A stretch of 64,000 bases of DNA from Trileptium ribeirensis (lineage: Eukaryota > Nematoda > Enoplea > Enoplida > Thoracostomopsidae): positions 1 to 64,000 of the forward strand of contig JASANE010004959.1 of assembly GCA_030248225.1 (NCBI GenBank). The letters are read 5' to 3'. Shown here piece by piece: positions 1 through 11,690 of the stretch. The notes under the pieces were generated by a model. It was not told the DNA's origin. It ran no database searches and saw nothing but the letters and a program-made list of their open reading frames with translations. The position numbers and the translations under genes are program-made. Every line of letters starts with the position of its first letter. Within the stretch, counting starts at the first letter, position 1.

Positions 1-1079
1 GTGTTCGTGATCGCGTAAAATATTATATCCTTAATATAGTAAGTTTATTCAATTAGAGGACCATAAAGTCATAAAGTGTATTTGCAATAAATATGTTATA
101 AAAATTAATAACTGATTATGTGGAGTTTTGTACAATCGAACATTACAAAAACAGAAAACATAAACAGAATCGTACGAACGATTCTTTGAAAGAAAAATTC
201 GCCTTCATTGAAAGCTTTTTCGTTGTTTCGAGAAATGTGGGATCCATCAATGTACTAGTGTGACCGAAAACAGTCAAATTTTACGTCATTTCACAGTTTG
301 TTTCGTGAAACAGCACGTCTAAGTCCGTTTGTAATGTTCAACACTTATCACGAGACTCAAGTCAATAAAGATGGGCGAGGCGATTTTTATAGGAAAAACC
401 TCTAGGTGTGTCGCTGACATAACCTGAGGCAAAAATAACCTCTATACGAACCTCAAGCCTACAATTTATTTACTGACAACTGAACAAAATATGTTACTGT
501 CATGTTTATCATCCGGTAGGCTTTTTCGTGTATCAGCCTAATCGGAATGCGGCGTAATTTCAAGGCTATTATCCGATAGCACCATAAGCGCGGCCGAAGT
601 CCTTTAGTTGTCGCAATGAAGAAATATCTACACCGCACAGTTGATTCGTGGTGGACTTTGTTTTGAGTCCCGTGCATATACTCCGCTTTCTGGGATGGCT
701 ATATAACTGGCCGTTTCTCGATCATTCCGTGAGAAAGAAGTTTAGCGCAGTCGTTGGGATGAGTTTCTGCTGAAGGGCTAAATGCTAATGTAGTTTCAAA
801 CCATCTGATAAATAAATCGAAACGGAGCGAGCGGAGGATTTTTACGAGGGCGCTTGGGAAAATCGTGAAAATGTTTTTGTCTGTTTCTGCCACGCGTAAG
901 TCATCCTCGGGTGGATGGATTTCGATAATTGTTTGTTCGATAGCAAAAGTGATAACAGACATGTCCTTTAGTCGAACGCAACCAAATCACCTCCTGAATT
1001 GCAATTAAATTTTCTAAGTGCCACGTTAGTTCTATAATGAATCGATATGCTAGGAGCATCATATATATACTTCGAATAA
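1..1079. other. Sequence without a supported gene
   Basis: No exon I can support lies here. Two neighbouring minus-strand open stretches (459-677 and 699-962) have a mixed, protein-like residue composition and could be remnants of one transposon gene, but no motif is recognisable. No repeat structure was noticed. Confidence 0.4.
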
Positions 1080-1099
1080 AAAACGACTCCAAATGCTAA

Positions 1100-1180
1100 A
1101 ATTCAGGTTCCAGCTGGAGTTGAACGCCTTCATTTGGCAATGGTAGGACGGGAGAGCGCGCTAGACCAGTCGGCCACGTT
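1100..1180 (-). repeat. tRNA-Leu-like SINE head or tRNA pseudogene
   Basis: Read on the minus strand, the stretch starts with a GTGGCCGACTGGTCTAGCGCG-like block resembling the D-arm of class II (Leu/Ser) tRNAs; its A-box-like core is at 1157-1168. It is followed by a variable-arm-like CAAATGAAGGCG and a B-box-like GTTCAACTCCA at 1115-1125. The acceptor arms do not pair convincingly and the B box departs from GGTTCRANYCC. I therefore read it as a tRNA-derived SINE or pseudogene, not a working tRNA. Confidence 0.5.
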
Positions 1181-1182
1181 TG

Positions 1183-2679
1183 TTTGGTTTTGCAACGAGA
1201 TTTAAAACGCTGCAGCCATTTTAGCCATAGGTTATTCTGGCACTAGTTGTAGTAATTTAGAGCGGGAATAAAGTAATTAACAGCAATAAATTATACCAGT
1301 ATAAATGTCAATAAATCAAACAGAAAGCTAGATGCCGGAATATCGCGGCTACAGTCAGAAAAACACTGACAAAACCACCACACTTTTGGAAAGACGATTT
1401 AGATAATCCTAGCCTACGAGTCTTTCGAGTTTGGTCAATTACTGAAAAATCATAAACATTGTTACAACAATTGTTTAGTTTACTCAAAAGTTACGTAGCA
1501 GCAGAGGAACAAAAATGGACGCTATTATTTAGGGTAAACACAACGGTTATTAGGAGCTGTTTCGAACTGTCTTCTTTTCCATTTCTGTGTATCTTGCTTA
1601 CTGTTTTGTCTATTTTGTTTTACATGCACGTATGCAATATAAAGTTATGACAAATTAATGTTTTGCATATGGTTTTTAGGTTTGGTTGGTGGAAACGTTC
1701 GCGATGAGACATGGAGTACAAGTAATGTTTTCAGTGTACCTTGGTGGCGAATTGGTCACTTATTGGAATGTGAAAAAAAATTTTAAGAAATGGTAACTAT
1801 CCATAGCTTTGTGCGGAGAGCTGATGTTGGAGTCATAGATGTCAACAAATGAAAATCAGGCACATATGTCCGCATGCGTGGGTAACACATACGTTAGGAC
1901 ACACACTCTGCGCCCACTGTTATGACAAACGCGCATGCCAACTTGTCATCTCTGCCAAGGAAACAATACTTCCAAAACTAAAATTTTACAGGAAATCATT
2001 TTTTATTTTTTAACTCTGTAAGCTTCTGTTCGACATGACATAAGAGTTAACATTACGCATATATAATATTTTTTGGTGTAATACTTAAATTAAGCATTTT
2101 AACTAGGTTCAACGTTTTGCCATTACAATTGGTAAATCCTTCTTTTAAGCAGGAATTTGAATGGCATTACAGTAAACTTGCACACGGTTTACGGTGATTC
2201 TATGCAATTGGTAATCAGCGTAATGGTTTGGGTCAAGTTTTGACATAATATGCATCCGCAGGTTGTGCCAGACAATGGAATTCATAAGGGTAGAAATTTT
2301 TTGTTCAAGGCCTTTTCGCATATTATTGTTCTCTACACCTTATATCCTAAAAATGGCTTGGAATTATTGAAAGAAATCGAATAGCTCAATCTACTGGAGC
2401 AGTGTCATATTGTTTCCATCGCTAGCATTGATATTTCTGGTCTGATGCAGTTCAAAATTTTACAGCCTATACCTATTTAAATTTAGCTTTCTGAAATTTA
2501 TTCTGTACATATCTCCTTGATGCAGAAAAAACGCATAATCTGATCTGGACCTAAATATGGACTAATCGACAGAGCTTAATACGAATTTTCAGTGGGGTGT
2601 TATCATTTGTTCCCCAACAACACCGAATTTATTCTAATATGACAAACACGTTTATGTCTTGATGAATTCATTATTCTAG
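1183..2679. other. Upstream or intronic sequence of the MAM gene
   Basis: AT-rich, with one weak exon candidate (1680-1754, listed separately). The plus-strand open frame at 1459-1650 has no recognisable features. The remainder has no supported content. The exons before the MAM domain must lie here or left of the window. Confidence 0.4.
1680..1754 (+). CDS. Candidate exon, possibly a lectin-like (FTP/discoidin-type) piece
   Basis: A good acceptor (TTTTTAG) precedes a frame that begins with two bases and reads through GGNVRDETWSTSN and PWWRIG. The WST...NPWWR-like pattern recalls fucolectin/tachylectin (FTP) or F5/8C domains, but only this fragment is visible. If it ends at 1754 it finishes in phase 1 and joins the following MAM exon in frame, giving a symmetric 1-1 exon as in many shuffled extracellular modules. 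The proposed donor (GTCACT) is weak. A donor at GTAATG further upstream is an alternative and would cut off the PWW motif. Treat as a possible upstream exon of the MAM gene. Confidence 0.3.
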
Positions 2680-2850
2680 GAGGTCCTGGAAGATCGATCA
2701 ACGCAGCTTCGGATCTTACTTGTAATACATTTGACAGCCAGTGTCATTGGTACAATATTGCTGATTCTGATACAAAAAATTGGAGCAAGGGATATGGGAG
2801 ACCAGCTCAAAACAATTTACGCGCTCTAACAAGCACATCTGTCACTCCAG
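2680..2850 (+). CDS. MAM-domain gene, exon with first third of the domain
   Basis: This is the first secure exon of an extracellular MAM-domain protein. MAM modules (meprin, A5, receptor phosphatase mu) are adhesion domains of secreted or cell-surface proteins. The acceptor is TTATTCTAG and the donor is CCAG|GTATTAAC. The exon enters with two bases and leaves with one, and gives 56 residues. It shows the family opening: LTC, then TFD, then QCHWYN, an acidic stretch and a conserved Trp (KNW). The codon split across the next intron (g+tt) gives Val. Together with exons at 5143-5254, 15582-15726 and 19746-19829 it builds one MAM domain of about 169 residues followed by a stop, close to the usual length of about 160. 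No start codon or signal peptide was found, so the N-terminus and any other domains are unknown. Confidence 0.8.
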
Positions 2851-2882
2851 GTATTAACTGTAATTTTTTTACAAACTGTATC

Positions 2883-3480
2883 TATCATACATGCTCAGGG
2901 CCCCAGGTCCCGGTGGTAGCCGGTGCCGCGCGGGGGGAGTCGGGCTTTGGCTTCCCACTGGCGGAGGAAGTCGGCCAGAAAGGGGATTAAAGAATGTGTT
3001 TAGAATGTCGAATTTTTTAAAAGTTCATAATTTTTTCCGATCTTGCTAGATTTTCTTCACTTGTGGTACTTTTTCCAAGTTTTTGAAAAAAATTTCCCTA
3101 ATTTTTGTCAATATATACCTATTTTCTCTAATTTTTCCAATTTTTACGATAAGGGTATGGGGTTGTTCTCTCATAGTCGGACCTCCATAAGCCGCCGTAT
3201 TTGCCCTGATCCAAAGGCTTTGCACCACAGGTATCGAAGGTCCGTCAGCTAATGGGGTAGATAGCCTCGGTGGGGTAAGGCCTAGGTGGGGTGGCGGGTA
3301 GATTTTTGAAGTTTTTATGAACTCAAAATTCCCAATTATTCCGGATGGGTAGATTTGGCTTCGCGGTTCGACCCTTAGGGAGATAACCCCTCCCCTATCA
3401 ACACCTATTCTCTGCACCATACCCCACAGTTCCACCCTGCCCACCGCAGACGTTTTAGCAAAGATACAGAATTTTTAGGG
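2883..3480. repeat. G-rich head plus iterated T-rich tail, with MITE-A-like end
   Basis: A G/C-rich stretch (2895-2990) is followed by iterated AATTTTTnnC-like sequence (3010-3150). Then comes a block with CATAAGCCGCC and ACAGGTATCGAAGGTCC (about 3187-3245), which matches the terminal repeats of the elements at 5362 and 43659. Similar G-rich/T-rich pairs recur at 26905, 39120 and 46660. Dispersed repeat, intronic. The open frame antisense to it is not a gene. Confidence 0.5.
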
Positions 3481-3579
3481 TAATATCGGCCAAACTGGCA
3501 ACATTATGAGGAAAAATTGAAAATATTTAGTAAATGCAATAATTTTATATCAATATATTTTTATGTTTATATCATGCAT

Positions 3580-4529
3580 GTAAGGTGCGTTTACTCCATT
3601 TTCAAATCACGTCTATGTTTAAAGTATTCGTCCTGACTAAAGTAAGGTGCGTTTACTCCATTAAAGTAAGTAAGGTGCGTTTATTCCTTTAAAGTAAGTA
3701 AGGTGCGTTTAGTCCATTAAAGTAAGGTGCGTTTACTCCATTTTCAAATCACGTCTATGTTTAAAGTATTCGTCCTGACTAAAGTAAAATGCGTTTACTC
3801 CATTAAAGTAAGTAAGGTGTGTTTACTCCTTTAAAGTAAGTAAGGTGCGTTTAGTCCATTAAAGTAAGGTGCGTTTACTCCATTTTCAAATCACGTCTAT
3901 GTTTAAAGTATTCGTCCTGAGTAAAGTAAGGTGCGTTTACTCCATTAAAGTAAGTAAGGTGCGTTTACTCCATTTTCAAATCACGTCTATGTTTAACGTA
4001 TTCGTCCTGACTAAAGTAAGGTGCGTTTACTCCATTAAAGTAAGTAAGGTGCGTTTACTCCTTTAAAGTAAGTAAGGTGCGTTTAGTCCATTAAAGTAAG
4101 GTGCGTTTACTCCATTTTCAAATCACGTCTATGTTTAAAGTATTCGTCCTGAGTAAAGTAAGGTGCGTTTACTCCATTAAAGTAAGTAAGGTGCGTTTAC
4201 TCCATTTTCAAATCACGTCTATGTTTAACGTATTCGTCCTTGCTAAAGTAAGGTGCGTTTACTCCATTAAAGTAAGTAAGGTGCGTTTACTCCTTTAAAG
4301 TAAGTAAGGTGCGTTTAGTCCATTAAAGTAAGGTGCGTTTACTCCATTTTCAAATCACGTCTATGTTTAAAGTATTCGTCTTGACTAAAGTAAGGTGCTT
4401 TTACTCCATTAAAGTAAGTAAGGTGCGTTTACTCCTTTAAAGTAAGTAAGGTGCGTTCAGTCCATTAAAGTAAGGTGCGTTTACTCCATTTTCAAATCAC
4501 GTCTATGTTTAAAGTATTCGTCCTGACTA
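3580..4529 (+). repeat. Nested tandem array, 142-bp and 90-bp units
   Basis: A landmark block (TTCAAATCACGTCTATG) recurs at 3601, 3743, 3885, 3975, 4117, 4207, 4349 and 4491, so successive units are 142, 142, 90, 142, 90, 142 and 142 bp. Short subunits of 28 and 24 bp built on TAAGGTGCGTTTACTCC lie between landmarks. The 52-bp difference between unit types equals one 28+24 pair. This is a higher-order minisatellite in intron 1 of the visible MAM gene. The two identical-looking small open frames inside it are repeat artefacts. Confidence 0.95.
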
Positions 4530-5142
4530 GGGATCCTCTTCAAGTAACAAATATAAACTGTGAGTCTTTTGGGTAACAAAATGTAGAAATACTTCAAAAT
4601 GAAAATTTAAAGTCGACCATTTAAAATTATGCCATGTTCGTATTACCTGAGCTACTGCCATCATTGCTACTTTGCCGCAATTGCTTATTCATATCCGGCG
4701 CCCATGCCTAGTTGCAGTGGACTTGGAATTTTGGAGTCGCTCAGCATTAGCCAATACTTATCTGAAACAGTGTGATTAAAACACATTATAGTTTTTAACG
4801 TAGAACTGTAAAAATCCTTGAACTTAAACACTTGATCACAATCGAACCTGCGAGCAACAAAGCAACATTGTGTTCGGTATCATTAGACTATCATATCAGG
4901 TTCGCAATTTTCGCAGTAGTTGCTTCTTTCCTTATTGGAAAATCACGGTGTTATTTTATTGAACCCGGCACAATGTCACTCGTTTTTAACGTTATAAAAT
5001 AAGTGGTGTTCTAGAAATGTTGAATCGCCTTTGCCTAAAAGCGATTGTGTTTATTATATAATTGCACCCCATTAAAAATGTTGTAGCCTGATTCTGGTTT
5101 TATATTCTAGTTAATAATATTCCAATATTTCGGTTATTGTAG
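4530..5142. other. Intron sequence, nothing recognised
   Basis: AT-rich intron between the minisatellite and the second MAM exon. No repeat or exon was noticed apart from the acceptor at its end (GGTTATTGTAG). Confidence 0.5.
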
Positions 5143-5254
5143 TTGAACCGTTTGCAATTGCATTTCCGGACGACGTTATTAAACCACAAGATCGAATTCT
5201 TCTCGTTAGCGATCCTATTCGATGTCAAAACGGTGATGGAGAATTGTCATTTAC
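5143..5254 (+). CDS. MAM-domain gene, second exon of the domain
   Basis: The exon enters with two bases that complete the Val codon from the previous exon, gives 36 full codons, and leaves with two bases before GTTAGT. The residues include RILLVSDPIRC and NGDGELSF. This is the family pattern L.SP.l...C....G.L.F in the middle of a MAM domain, with its conserved Cys. The reading frame stays open for about 110 bases past the donor, so without splice evidence it looks like a longer frame. The phase match to the exon 10.3 kb downstream (ac+a = Thr, then YWTT) is the reason for ending it here. Confidence 0.75.
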
Positions 5255-5361
5255 GTTAGTCACGATGGTTTTTATTGCAATCATTAGTCGTTCTCACATA
5301 GCGTCCGAGCCGTTTCGACCCTATGCTGCCAATCTCTATTCCTACCGTACACGCGTGCGTA

Positions 5362-5610
5362 TATCATAGGTGTCGATAGGAGGGTTCCTTATAGGTTGGA
5401 CCCCTCGCCCAAACCATATTTATCTCCCGAAGCCTCCGTGCCTTTAGGGGAAGATGCGCTGTGAAAAATTATCGGCAAAAATGTGGGAAGGGGGAGTTCT
5501 AACTTCTCTACATCTCCCTGAGTACCCTGGGCTCCTCCGACGACCTCCCACCCGCCGACAGTCTACCCCCATAAGCCGCCGGACCTTCGACACGTATCGT
5601 CTATCCGTAT
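5362..5610. mobile_element. MITE-A, complete copy
   Basis: Left end ATAGGTGTCGATAGGAGG; the right end, read inverted, is ATACGTGTCGAAGGTCCGG. The body carries CCTCCGACGACCTCC, shared with the copy at 43659. The flanks resemble each other (CGTATATC and CGTCTATC), which may be an old target duplication. No coding capacity. Confidence 0.65.
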
Positions 5611-5664
5611 ATATTTTTACACTACATTATCCGATTTGAATCCAATAAATTCTGCAAGCACTAT

Positions 5665-5757
5665 CGTAACGGATTAGAAATCGTGTCGGATCGGATGCAG
5701 AGTGAAAACTCAATATATAATACTCGTTCAAATCGGATTAGATCGGATCCGACATAA
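5665..5757. repeat. CGGAT/ATCCG motif cluster
   Basis: The pentamer CGGAT or its complement recurs several times in under 100 bp (for example GTGTCGGATCGGATGC and GATCGGATCCGAC). Similar clusters lie at 36135-36232 and 40596-40633. This resembles the subterminal transposase-binding repeats of hAT-like elements, but no terminal repeats could be fixed. Confidence 0.4.
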
Positions 5758-5796
5758 TGTGGATACGCTTTAATGCATCATTTACCTTAAGACGTC

Positions 5797-6440
5797 CGCG
5801 GCAGTGCCGGATTTTGTCAAAGTGTGCTGCGGCTCTAAAGCCAAGGTTGGCTAGCCGCGATTATCCAGTGTGACATTTTTGAGCCGATCCAGACTCTACA
5901 AATATATTAGTTAAGCGAGGCTGATATATGGTCACAAGGGCCGGAATCGGCTCTAAAAGCCAGATCTAGATGACGACAATGCAAAACCACCAAAAAATAG
6001 AAATCGGTGATACATATGGTCATATATTCGTAAAACATCCTTCTAGTTACAATAGCATAATTTTTATGTATGAAAGAGCGTGATTTACATAGCTACTAGG
6101 TTGGCTTGCCAGAGGCGTTTAAACAAAAATTTTTTAAGGTGCGACATTTACGTGTTTATTTTTACCTGCATTTATGCATCTTACTTTAATTACTGCTAAT
6201 ATCGCCTATTTTGGGCCTAGAGCTAAATATTTTCCCTGTAACAGAACCTGCTGAACTAATTGTAATAAACAGTTTTTCAGGAGTCTGCCCCGAATACCAA
6301 ACCATGATATATATCCACTCCCGGCTTGTACAAGCATGGTAGCATTGCTTATCTATCAATGTTATTTTTGAAGGGTCGGACGCGGCTGTGCCTTTTTGTC
6401 ACGAGCCATAATTGGCTCTGTGATAGAATTCGGCTCTAGG
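5797..6440. repeat. GGCTC/GAGCC-saturated element
   Basis: Repeated GGCTC and GAGCC in inverted pairs, for example CGGCTCTAAAGCC, CGGCTCTAAAAGCC, and GAGCC followed 6 bases later by GGCTC. It begins with CAGTGCCGGATTTTGTCAAAG, reminiscent of hAT ends that start CAGnG. A non-autonomous hAT-like element is my inference; the right end is uncertain. Confidence 0.45.
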
Positions 6441-8705
6441 TGTACACATCGTAAGGGAAATGATGCATATTGTTTCTCTGTGTTATGGGTTTTTGTAGCA
6501 TCAGTTCAGGCTGCATCGAGCGTTCCCAAATTAATGGCGGGAATTTCGTAAATCCGATCGTTGAAATCCGTTTGCTAAATGAAAAAGAGGCGCAGCAAAC
6601 AATTTGGCATTTGTCGCACAGAATAAATTTCGGGCAAAAACAAAATTTGTTTACCAAAATAGGACATTAAAAATAAAATTAACTTTGCCATTGTCATGTA
6701 TGACTAATATTTTTCAATTACACAGTTTGCCGCTTTACTGTTTACACTTTACATTTTGCGAATTAGAAATTTCTCTTGATCGTTTGTCAGTATATATATT
6801 GCTTTTAAGAAAGGTTTGCACAGTCGCCTGTAAAAATTGCTTCTGGAGTGGATACAGTAATGGACGGAAGAATTGTGTCTCTGTTAAGGCTAGCATCTAG
6901 ATTAGCTGTTATGTAATAACGGTGACGCAGCTGCATGGCGCAACTTCCTAACACCATGCCCCTACGACCCCGGCTATCATAACCTCAAGGGTGGACCCTA
7001 AATTTTACGACTTAGCCACTTTTCTCGGCCAGACTCAAGAAGTTACGGAGCTTAGCAGGCCGCAGGCGCGCTCTACGTGGTGTGTTCGGACCACGCCCGA
7101 TTGGTTGCGCACGTGTCTAGTATTTTGGTATGATCACTGAGGTCCCCCAGGGAGGTTGACACCGAAACCTGCTCACAGGTCATAATGTCAAACCGACATT
7201 CCCTGTCCTAACCTAATGGAAGTTGTTTAGTCTAGTGTAACCTAAAGTAAAATGCGCGATAAGGTTAATTTTACAGGGTAAATTTTGAGTTTTACTTAGT
7301 TTATCCCTGGCTGAACACTTTAATCGATGCAGCCAAGTGGCCCCCACAGGGTTCCGACAAGCCCTGGGATGTTTAACGTCGGATCACCTATTGTATAGCG
7401 TGATAAACTTGACTGCGTTAGTATGGTGGACCACTCTCGCCGCAATATCATTACGCAAACAGGTCAATATTGGCGGCGGACCGCTCGTGTCAGGGCTTGG
7501 GGTACTTTCGTCCGCAAGCCGTGGCACGAAGGGTCGGCCCGTCCGTTTGGATGCACTTATAACGCTGAAAGATTAACAACGCGGGTCACACCGAGTGATT
7601 TTAAGACTTTATTCGAAGTGATATACAACATCGGTCAACTAAGGTTAGATACGTCCTCATACATAACAAAACACGCTGAAATAGTTGTGCCCATTCATTC
7701 CCTTGGCTGCGGCCACCCGGGGAGCGGGGTGGTGCGAGCGACTGCGTTCCCGGAAAGTACCGGACCAAAAATCTATACCCGAAGTGTCCGACGTGGAACA
7801 ACATTTAAGTCAGTTATGCTCGGGTTGTGCGTTTTGGTGTGCTTCGAAATTCGCTCTCGAAAACGCGGGGCACTATGTACATTTAGAGGGCCGTGTGAGG
7901 AGGTGACAATATTCGCTTTAACGCAACCTCGGTACGACAAATACGAACGGTGCAACAATGCTGTCATCAAAGTTACCGCAGGTACTTCAGGCGAGAAGGG
8001 CCATGAATGGGGCACGAACCTAGGCGTGGTGTTACCGTGCCGGCGAGGGCATGGTTATGCAAAATAAACCGATTATGGTACAAGTTATTACATGGTTATA
8101 CACAAATAATTACTTATAACGCCAACGGGCACATACTAAAGATCATGTCGTTACAGGCAAAGCATTAGTATAACAGTCGGATGTACGAGAACTCAGTGTC
8201 CATTCTTGATCCTACAAATCTGGCCTATTGTCCCTATAGAGTGTGTCGCAACATTCTGCCCTTAAGGCAGACCTTACACTAATTGATAATCGTCTCCCTC
8301 AGTGTCTCAAGCCGAGCTCGATTGTCCCGAGTCCTAAAAAATGGTTAGGTTGTGGCGGTGGGAGTCGATTTTGAGGTGGTAGGGTAACGGTTAAAATATG
8401 CAACACTCGTCCGGGGCGTCGTTTGGTTTGCTTTGCGCAGTTGCCTCTAATAACCTTTCGCCGATCTCAGTTTCCATTTTCAACAGTTTCGGTAGAATTA
8501 TAGGTGAGACTGGCTAGGCCGGTCGATTTGTTTCTGCGACTCTACCGGGCAAGGGGCGTGGGTCTTTCGCCCGCAGACGCGTGTACGTCCCCTTTTTGGT
8601 TGTTGTGTCTTTGGTTGGGTTCTTTCTTTTTTCTTTCCCTTCGTTTCCCGTGCCGTTGTTTTCCTCTCTGTCCTCTCTCTATCGAACTCATCCTATTGCC
8701 TTAAT

Positions 8706-8766
8706 ACACTGTACACATCGAAATTGTACAGTGTCTCGACTGCACTATCGAAATTGTGCAGTCGAG
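8706..8766. repeat. Twin hairpins with shared loop
   Basis: Hairpin 1 pairs ACACTGTAC (8706-8714) with 8726-8734, a 9-bp perfect stem. Hairpin 2 pairs CTCGACTGCAC (8735-8745) with 8756-8766, an 11-bp perfect stem. The loops ACATCGAAATT and TATCGAAATT are nearly identical while the stems differ, as expected when structure rather than stem sequence is kept. A third small palindrome (ACTCGA-TAG-TCGAGT) follows at 8799-8813. Confidence 0.85.
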
Positions 8767-11363
8767 TTATCACTAAAATTTTACTGAAATTTCTCAGAAC
8801 TCGATAGTCGAGTGGACAAAACAGAAATATCTGCAGCGGGCATAAAATCCCCGTGCAGGATCGAAACTCAATAAGGGAAAATGAAAACAGGAAACAGGAA
8901 AAAGGAAACAGGCAGCATCAGTGAAAAATCAAGCAAGGGCATACACAGTACATAGCCTAACGGGCAACCAGTGATAAAATAGAAAACTGCCTAAACTCAG
9001 CGATCAAGTCGCTCCAAAAAGAAAACGGGGTTTTGCACTTGCTCGGTTTGGGGTCAAAACGACTCGCGAGAGGACGCGATTTTTCTTTTGTTTAAGTTAG
9101 GATATTGTGGTTTTATTTCTAGCATGGAGGTACCGTTGCGTACCTCCCAAAAGTCAACCCTACCCGGAAACGGCAACTGACTAGGTTGTCAGTTCATTTT
9201 AGGGGAAAGCCCTTTTCCTCGATCTAACTGTGGAACTTAACCACGGGCGTGTGGTATGGTGAACCTTGGTGATTTTGATAGCTCGGCAAGGGTGTTACCA
9301 GCAGATGGCATTTTATCGTCGTGAATTTACCCGGTTACTGACACGCTTCGTCGTGCGGGGCGGTCGGGATCTCGGGCGGTCTAGTCTACTTTAAACGAGG
9401 CTCTTTCAGTCTTTAATAATGCACAAAAACGCTCATCCTTACAAATCGAAAGTATACCTCAAATCCGTCAATGGTGAGTAAAGATGCTCCTTACGGAGTG
9501 CCAAGACCTTATGCTCAAGCTGAAAGCACTTAGAATTTGTTTAGTCTTTTATATTCCCAAATTTACTTAACTCAAATTGAGAAACGAAATTTTGGGGCTT
9601 CCTAAAGCCCGACAGAGGCTAGTCCTCTGTCCCTATCTGCAAAGTCAGTCCGAGATCAAGCAGCAGCATGAGCATCGAACGGTCCACTAAGTTATAAATT
9701 TGTAAACCATAAGCATAACCAGAAACAAGCGAATAAGCAAGTCCCTATGGTTGCGGGGTAAAATTTTACCGTGATCAGCTCAGGAAAATTCGACAACAGT
9801 AACTCAAGAGTAATACGTCATGTAAAAAGTACGGACGAGAGGCGTCCATTTTGATTTGCCTTACCTATGACCACGGGGAATCAGAATGACTTAGGCTTTG
9901 GTGCCTATGATTTGGTACCTTCTGTGCAATCGCTCGAGGTGCCCAAAACGGAACTCGACTTGAGGAGGTTTGTCTAATAACATGTAAAGTATAGAAAATT
10001 GGCGGGGAAGGCGAGGCTTCCACTGATAGGCGTCGGTTCAACCTGTAAAAGCAAGGTCAAGCATGATCAACTAAGTTTGTCTTTTATGAATAAACGGTTC
10101 CTGTTACATCTGGGGAAAATAAACCCCCAATTTCTCGATTTTCCTCCTAACTCACAGCTGTCGATCCGGGACAGCAATCGCTGGTCCCCTTCCGCGAGAC
10201 GGAAGATGTCGGCGCGGGTCCTCCCGTCGTCGACTTCCATTCCAAACTCGAAGAACAAAAAGCACAAGCAAGCAAACGAACATTACGAAACTGTACATAA
10301 ACTCAAGCGTGGGAGCCGGTCAGTAGAGTCGACCGAACTCCGCGCTGCCGAAGTCGAACTGATTCCTAGAGACGACGCGGTAGTCGTCGCCTCAAAATTT
10401 TCAGCTATATTGAGGGATAGCGACTTTGTCGCCATCCAATCGGTGATGGTCTTGTGAAGCCCACTTTTTCGAGTTCAAACCCGGGCGCCCAATCGAAAAA
10501 TTCCCAAGATTTTATTTTTGACAGCTATCGTAAACCCTGGGTCCATTTTAGAGAGAGTCGGCTTCAATCGAAATCGCCGACATCAAATTTGAACCCTCTG
10601 AATACTCGGAGGTCGACCATCTGTGAGTTTTAGCTTAAATTCCTGCGTAACTTTTAAAATTATGTGAAGAACAGATCTGAAGATCATTACTAAGATCTCT
10701 TAATCTATTACCTAATCCTAAATCGACTGTTATCCCCCCAACTGTTCTACTAAATGGTTGGGTCACCCGTCAAATTTAAAATTTTGAATCTTTTTTCCAT
10801 ATAAAATACTTGGATTTAAGCTGGAAATCTGTCCTCATTTCGGGACAGATTGGTGTTCTGGTCCTCATCCATCAAATTTACCCCAGCTAACTCGCCGATT
10901 TGAGGTCAAATTCCAGCTATTCAGCGAGTTAGCTGCCTCATCCATCACCTAATTAAGCTTATTTAGAGGCCATCTGGGGCTAAATCTTACCACTACTCCC
11001 ATGGGTAGACGTGCAAACATTGCACGTTTATATGTTGGCTTAAAAGATAAAGTCAAACATTCCTAACATTCCTAGCTGACAGCTAATCAAATATCCCGAC
11101 AGGACGTCTTTAGACGTCCCGAAGGGGAGAACCGAAGGTGGGAGTGAGCTTATTTCGCGGTAGGGGGCGCAGCACATTCCTAGGTACCCGTTGGGCTATC
11201 GGGGGTCCTATTCAGGAATGCCCAGAGCCCACGGGAGGGCCCTAAACCTAACCCCGTCTTTCCTAGTCCTAAGCGTCCAGTCTGTTCGTAAAACTTATAG
11301 ATTTAGTGGAATTTTACATGTCCGTCCTATTTTCTTTTTTTTGTATTGTCCTCGTATGTAGAG

Positions 11364-11366
11364 TCC

Positions 11367-11401
<35 letters not shown>

Positions 11402-11402
11402 C
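11364..11402. repeat. AT dinucleotide microsatellite
   Basis: Near-pure TA repeat interrupted by one G, inside the hairpin-rich island. Confidence 0.9.
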
Positions 11403-11507
11403 ACATACACATGCAATGCTCATGAGCACATAAACACACACTACACATGAGACACACAGGCGACCTGAGCGACAGAAAGGTCGCCCAAGTTCACACCAGA
11501 AACACGC

Positions 11508-11690
11508 AGAACAACAACAACAACAACAACAACACATCAACTACAACAACAACGACACAACACAATCACGACGACAACAACAACAGCGACAACCGACCAA
11601 AGAAGTCGGTTAGAGAGAGAAAAAGAGAGAAAACGGAAAAGAAAAACGGAAAAGAAGGGGCACGGGAAGGGAGGCGGGACAGGGGGTTCT
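11508..11690 (+). repeat. CAA trinucleotide repeat and polypurine tract
   Basis: ACAACA-type triplets run from about 11508 to 11600. A nearly pure purine run of GAGA/GAAAA sequence follows at about 11611-11683. An AACCGAC/GTCGGTT hairpin (11591-11611) sits at the junction. The Asn/Thr-rich frame through it is low complexity and not evidence of a gene. Confidence 0.8.

Noticed and set aside
3046..3444. 132-codon minus-strand frame
   Set aside because: Lies across a dispersed G-rich/T-rich repeat and a MITE-A-like end.
7423..8067. 214-codon frame in the hairpin island
   Set aside because: No recognisable domain, overlapping frames on both strands are also open, and the GC-richer composition lowers stop frequency. 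Kept only as part of the island's description.
9999..10457. 152-codon frame in the hairpin island
   Set aside because: No motif and no partner; contains hairpin sequence (10158-10175). Cannot be called a gene on present evidence.
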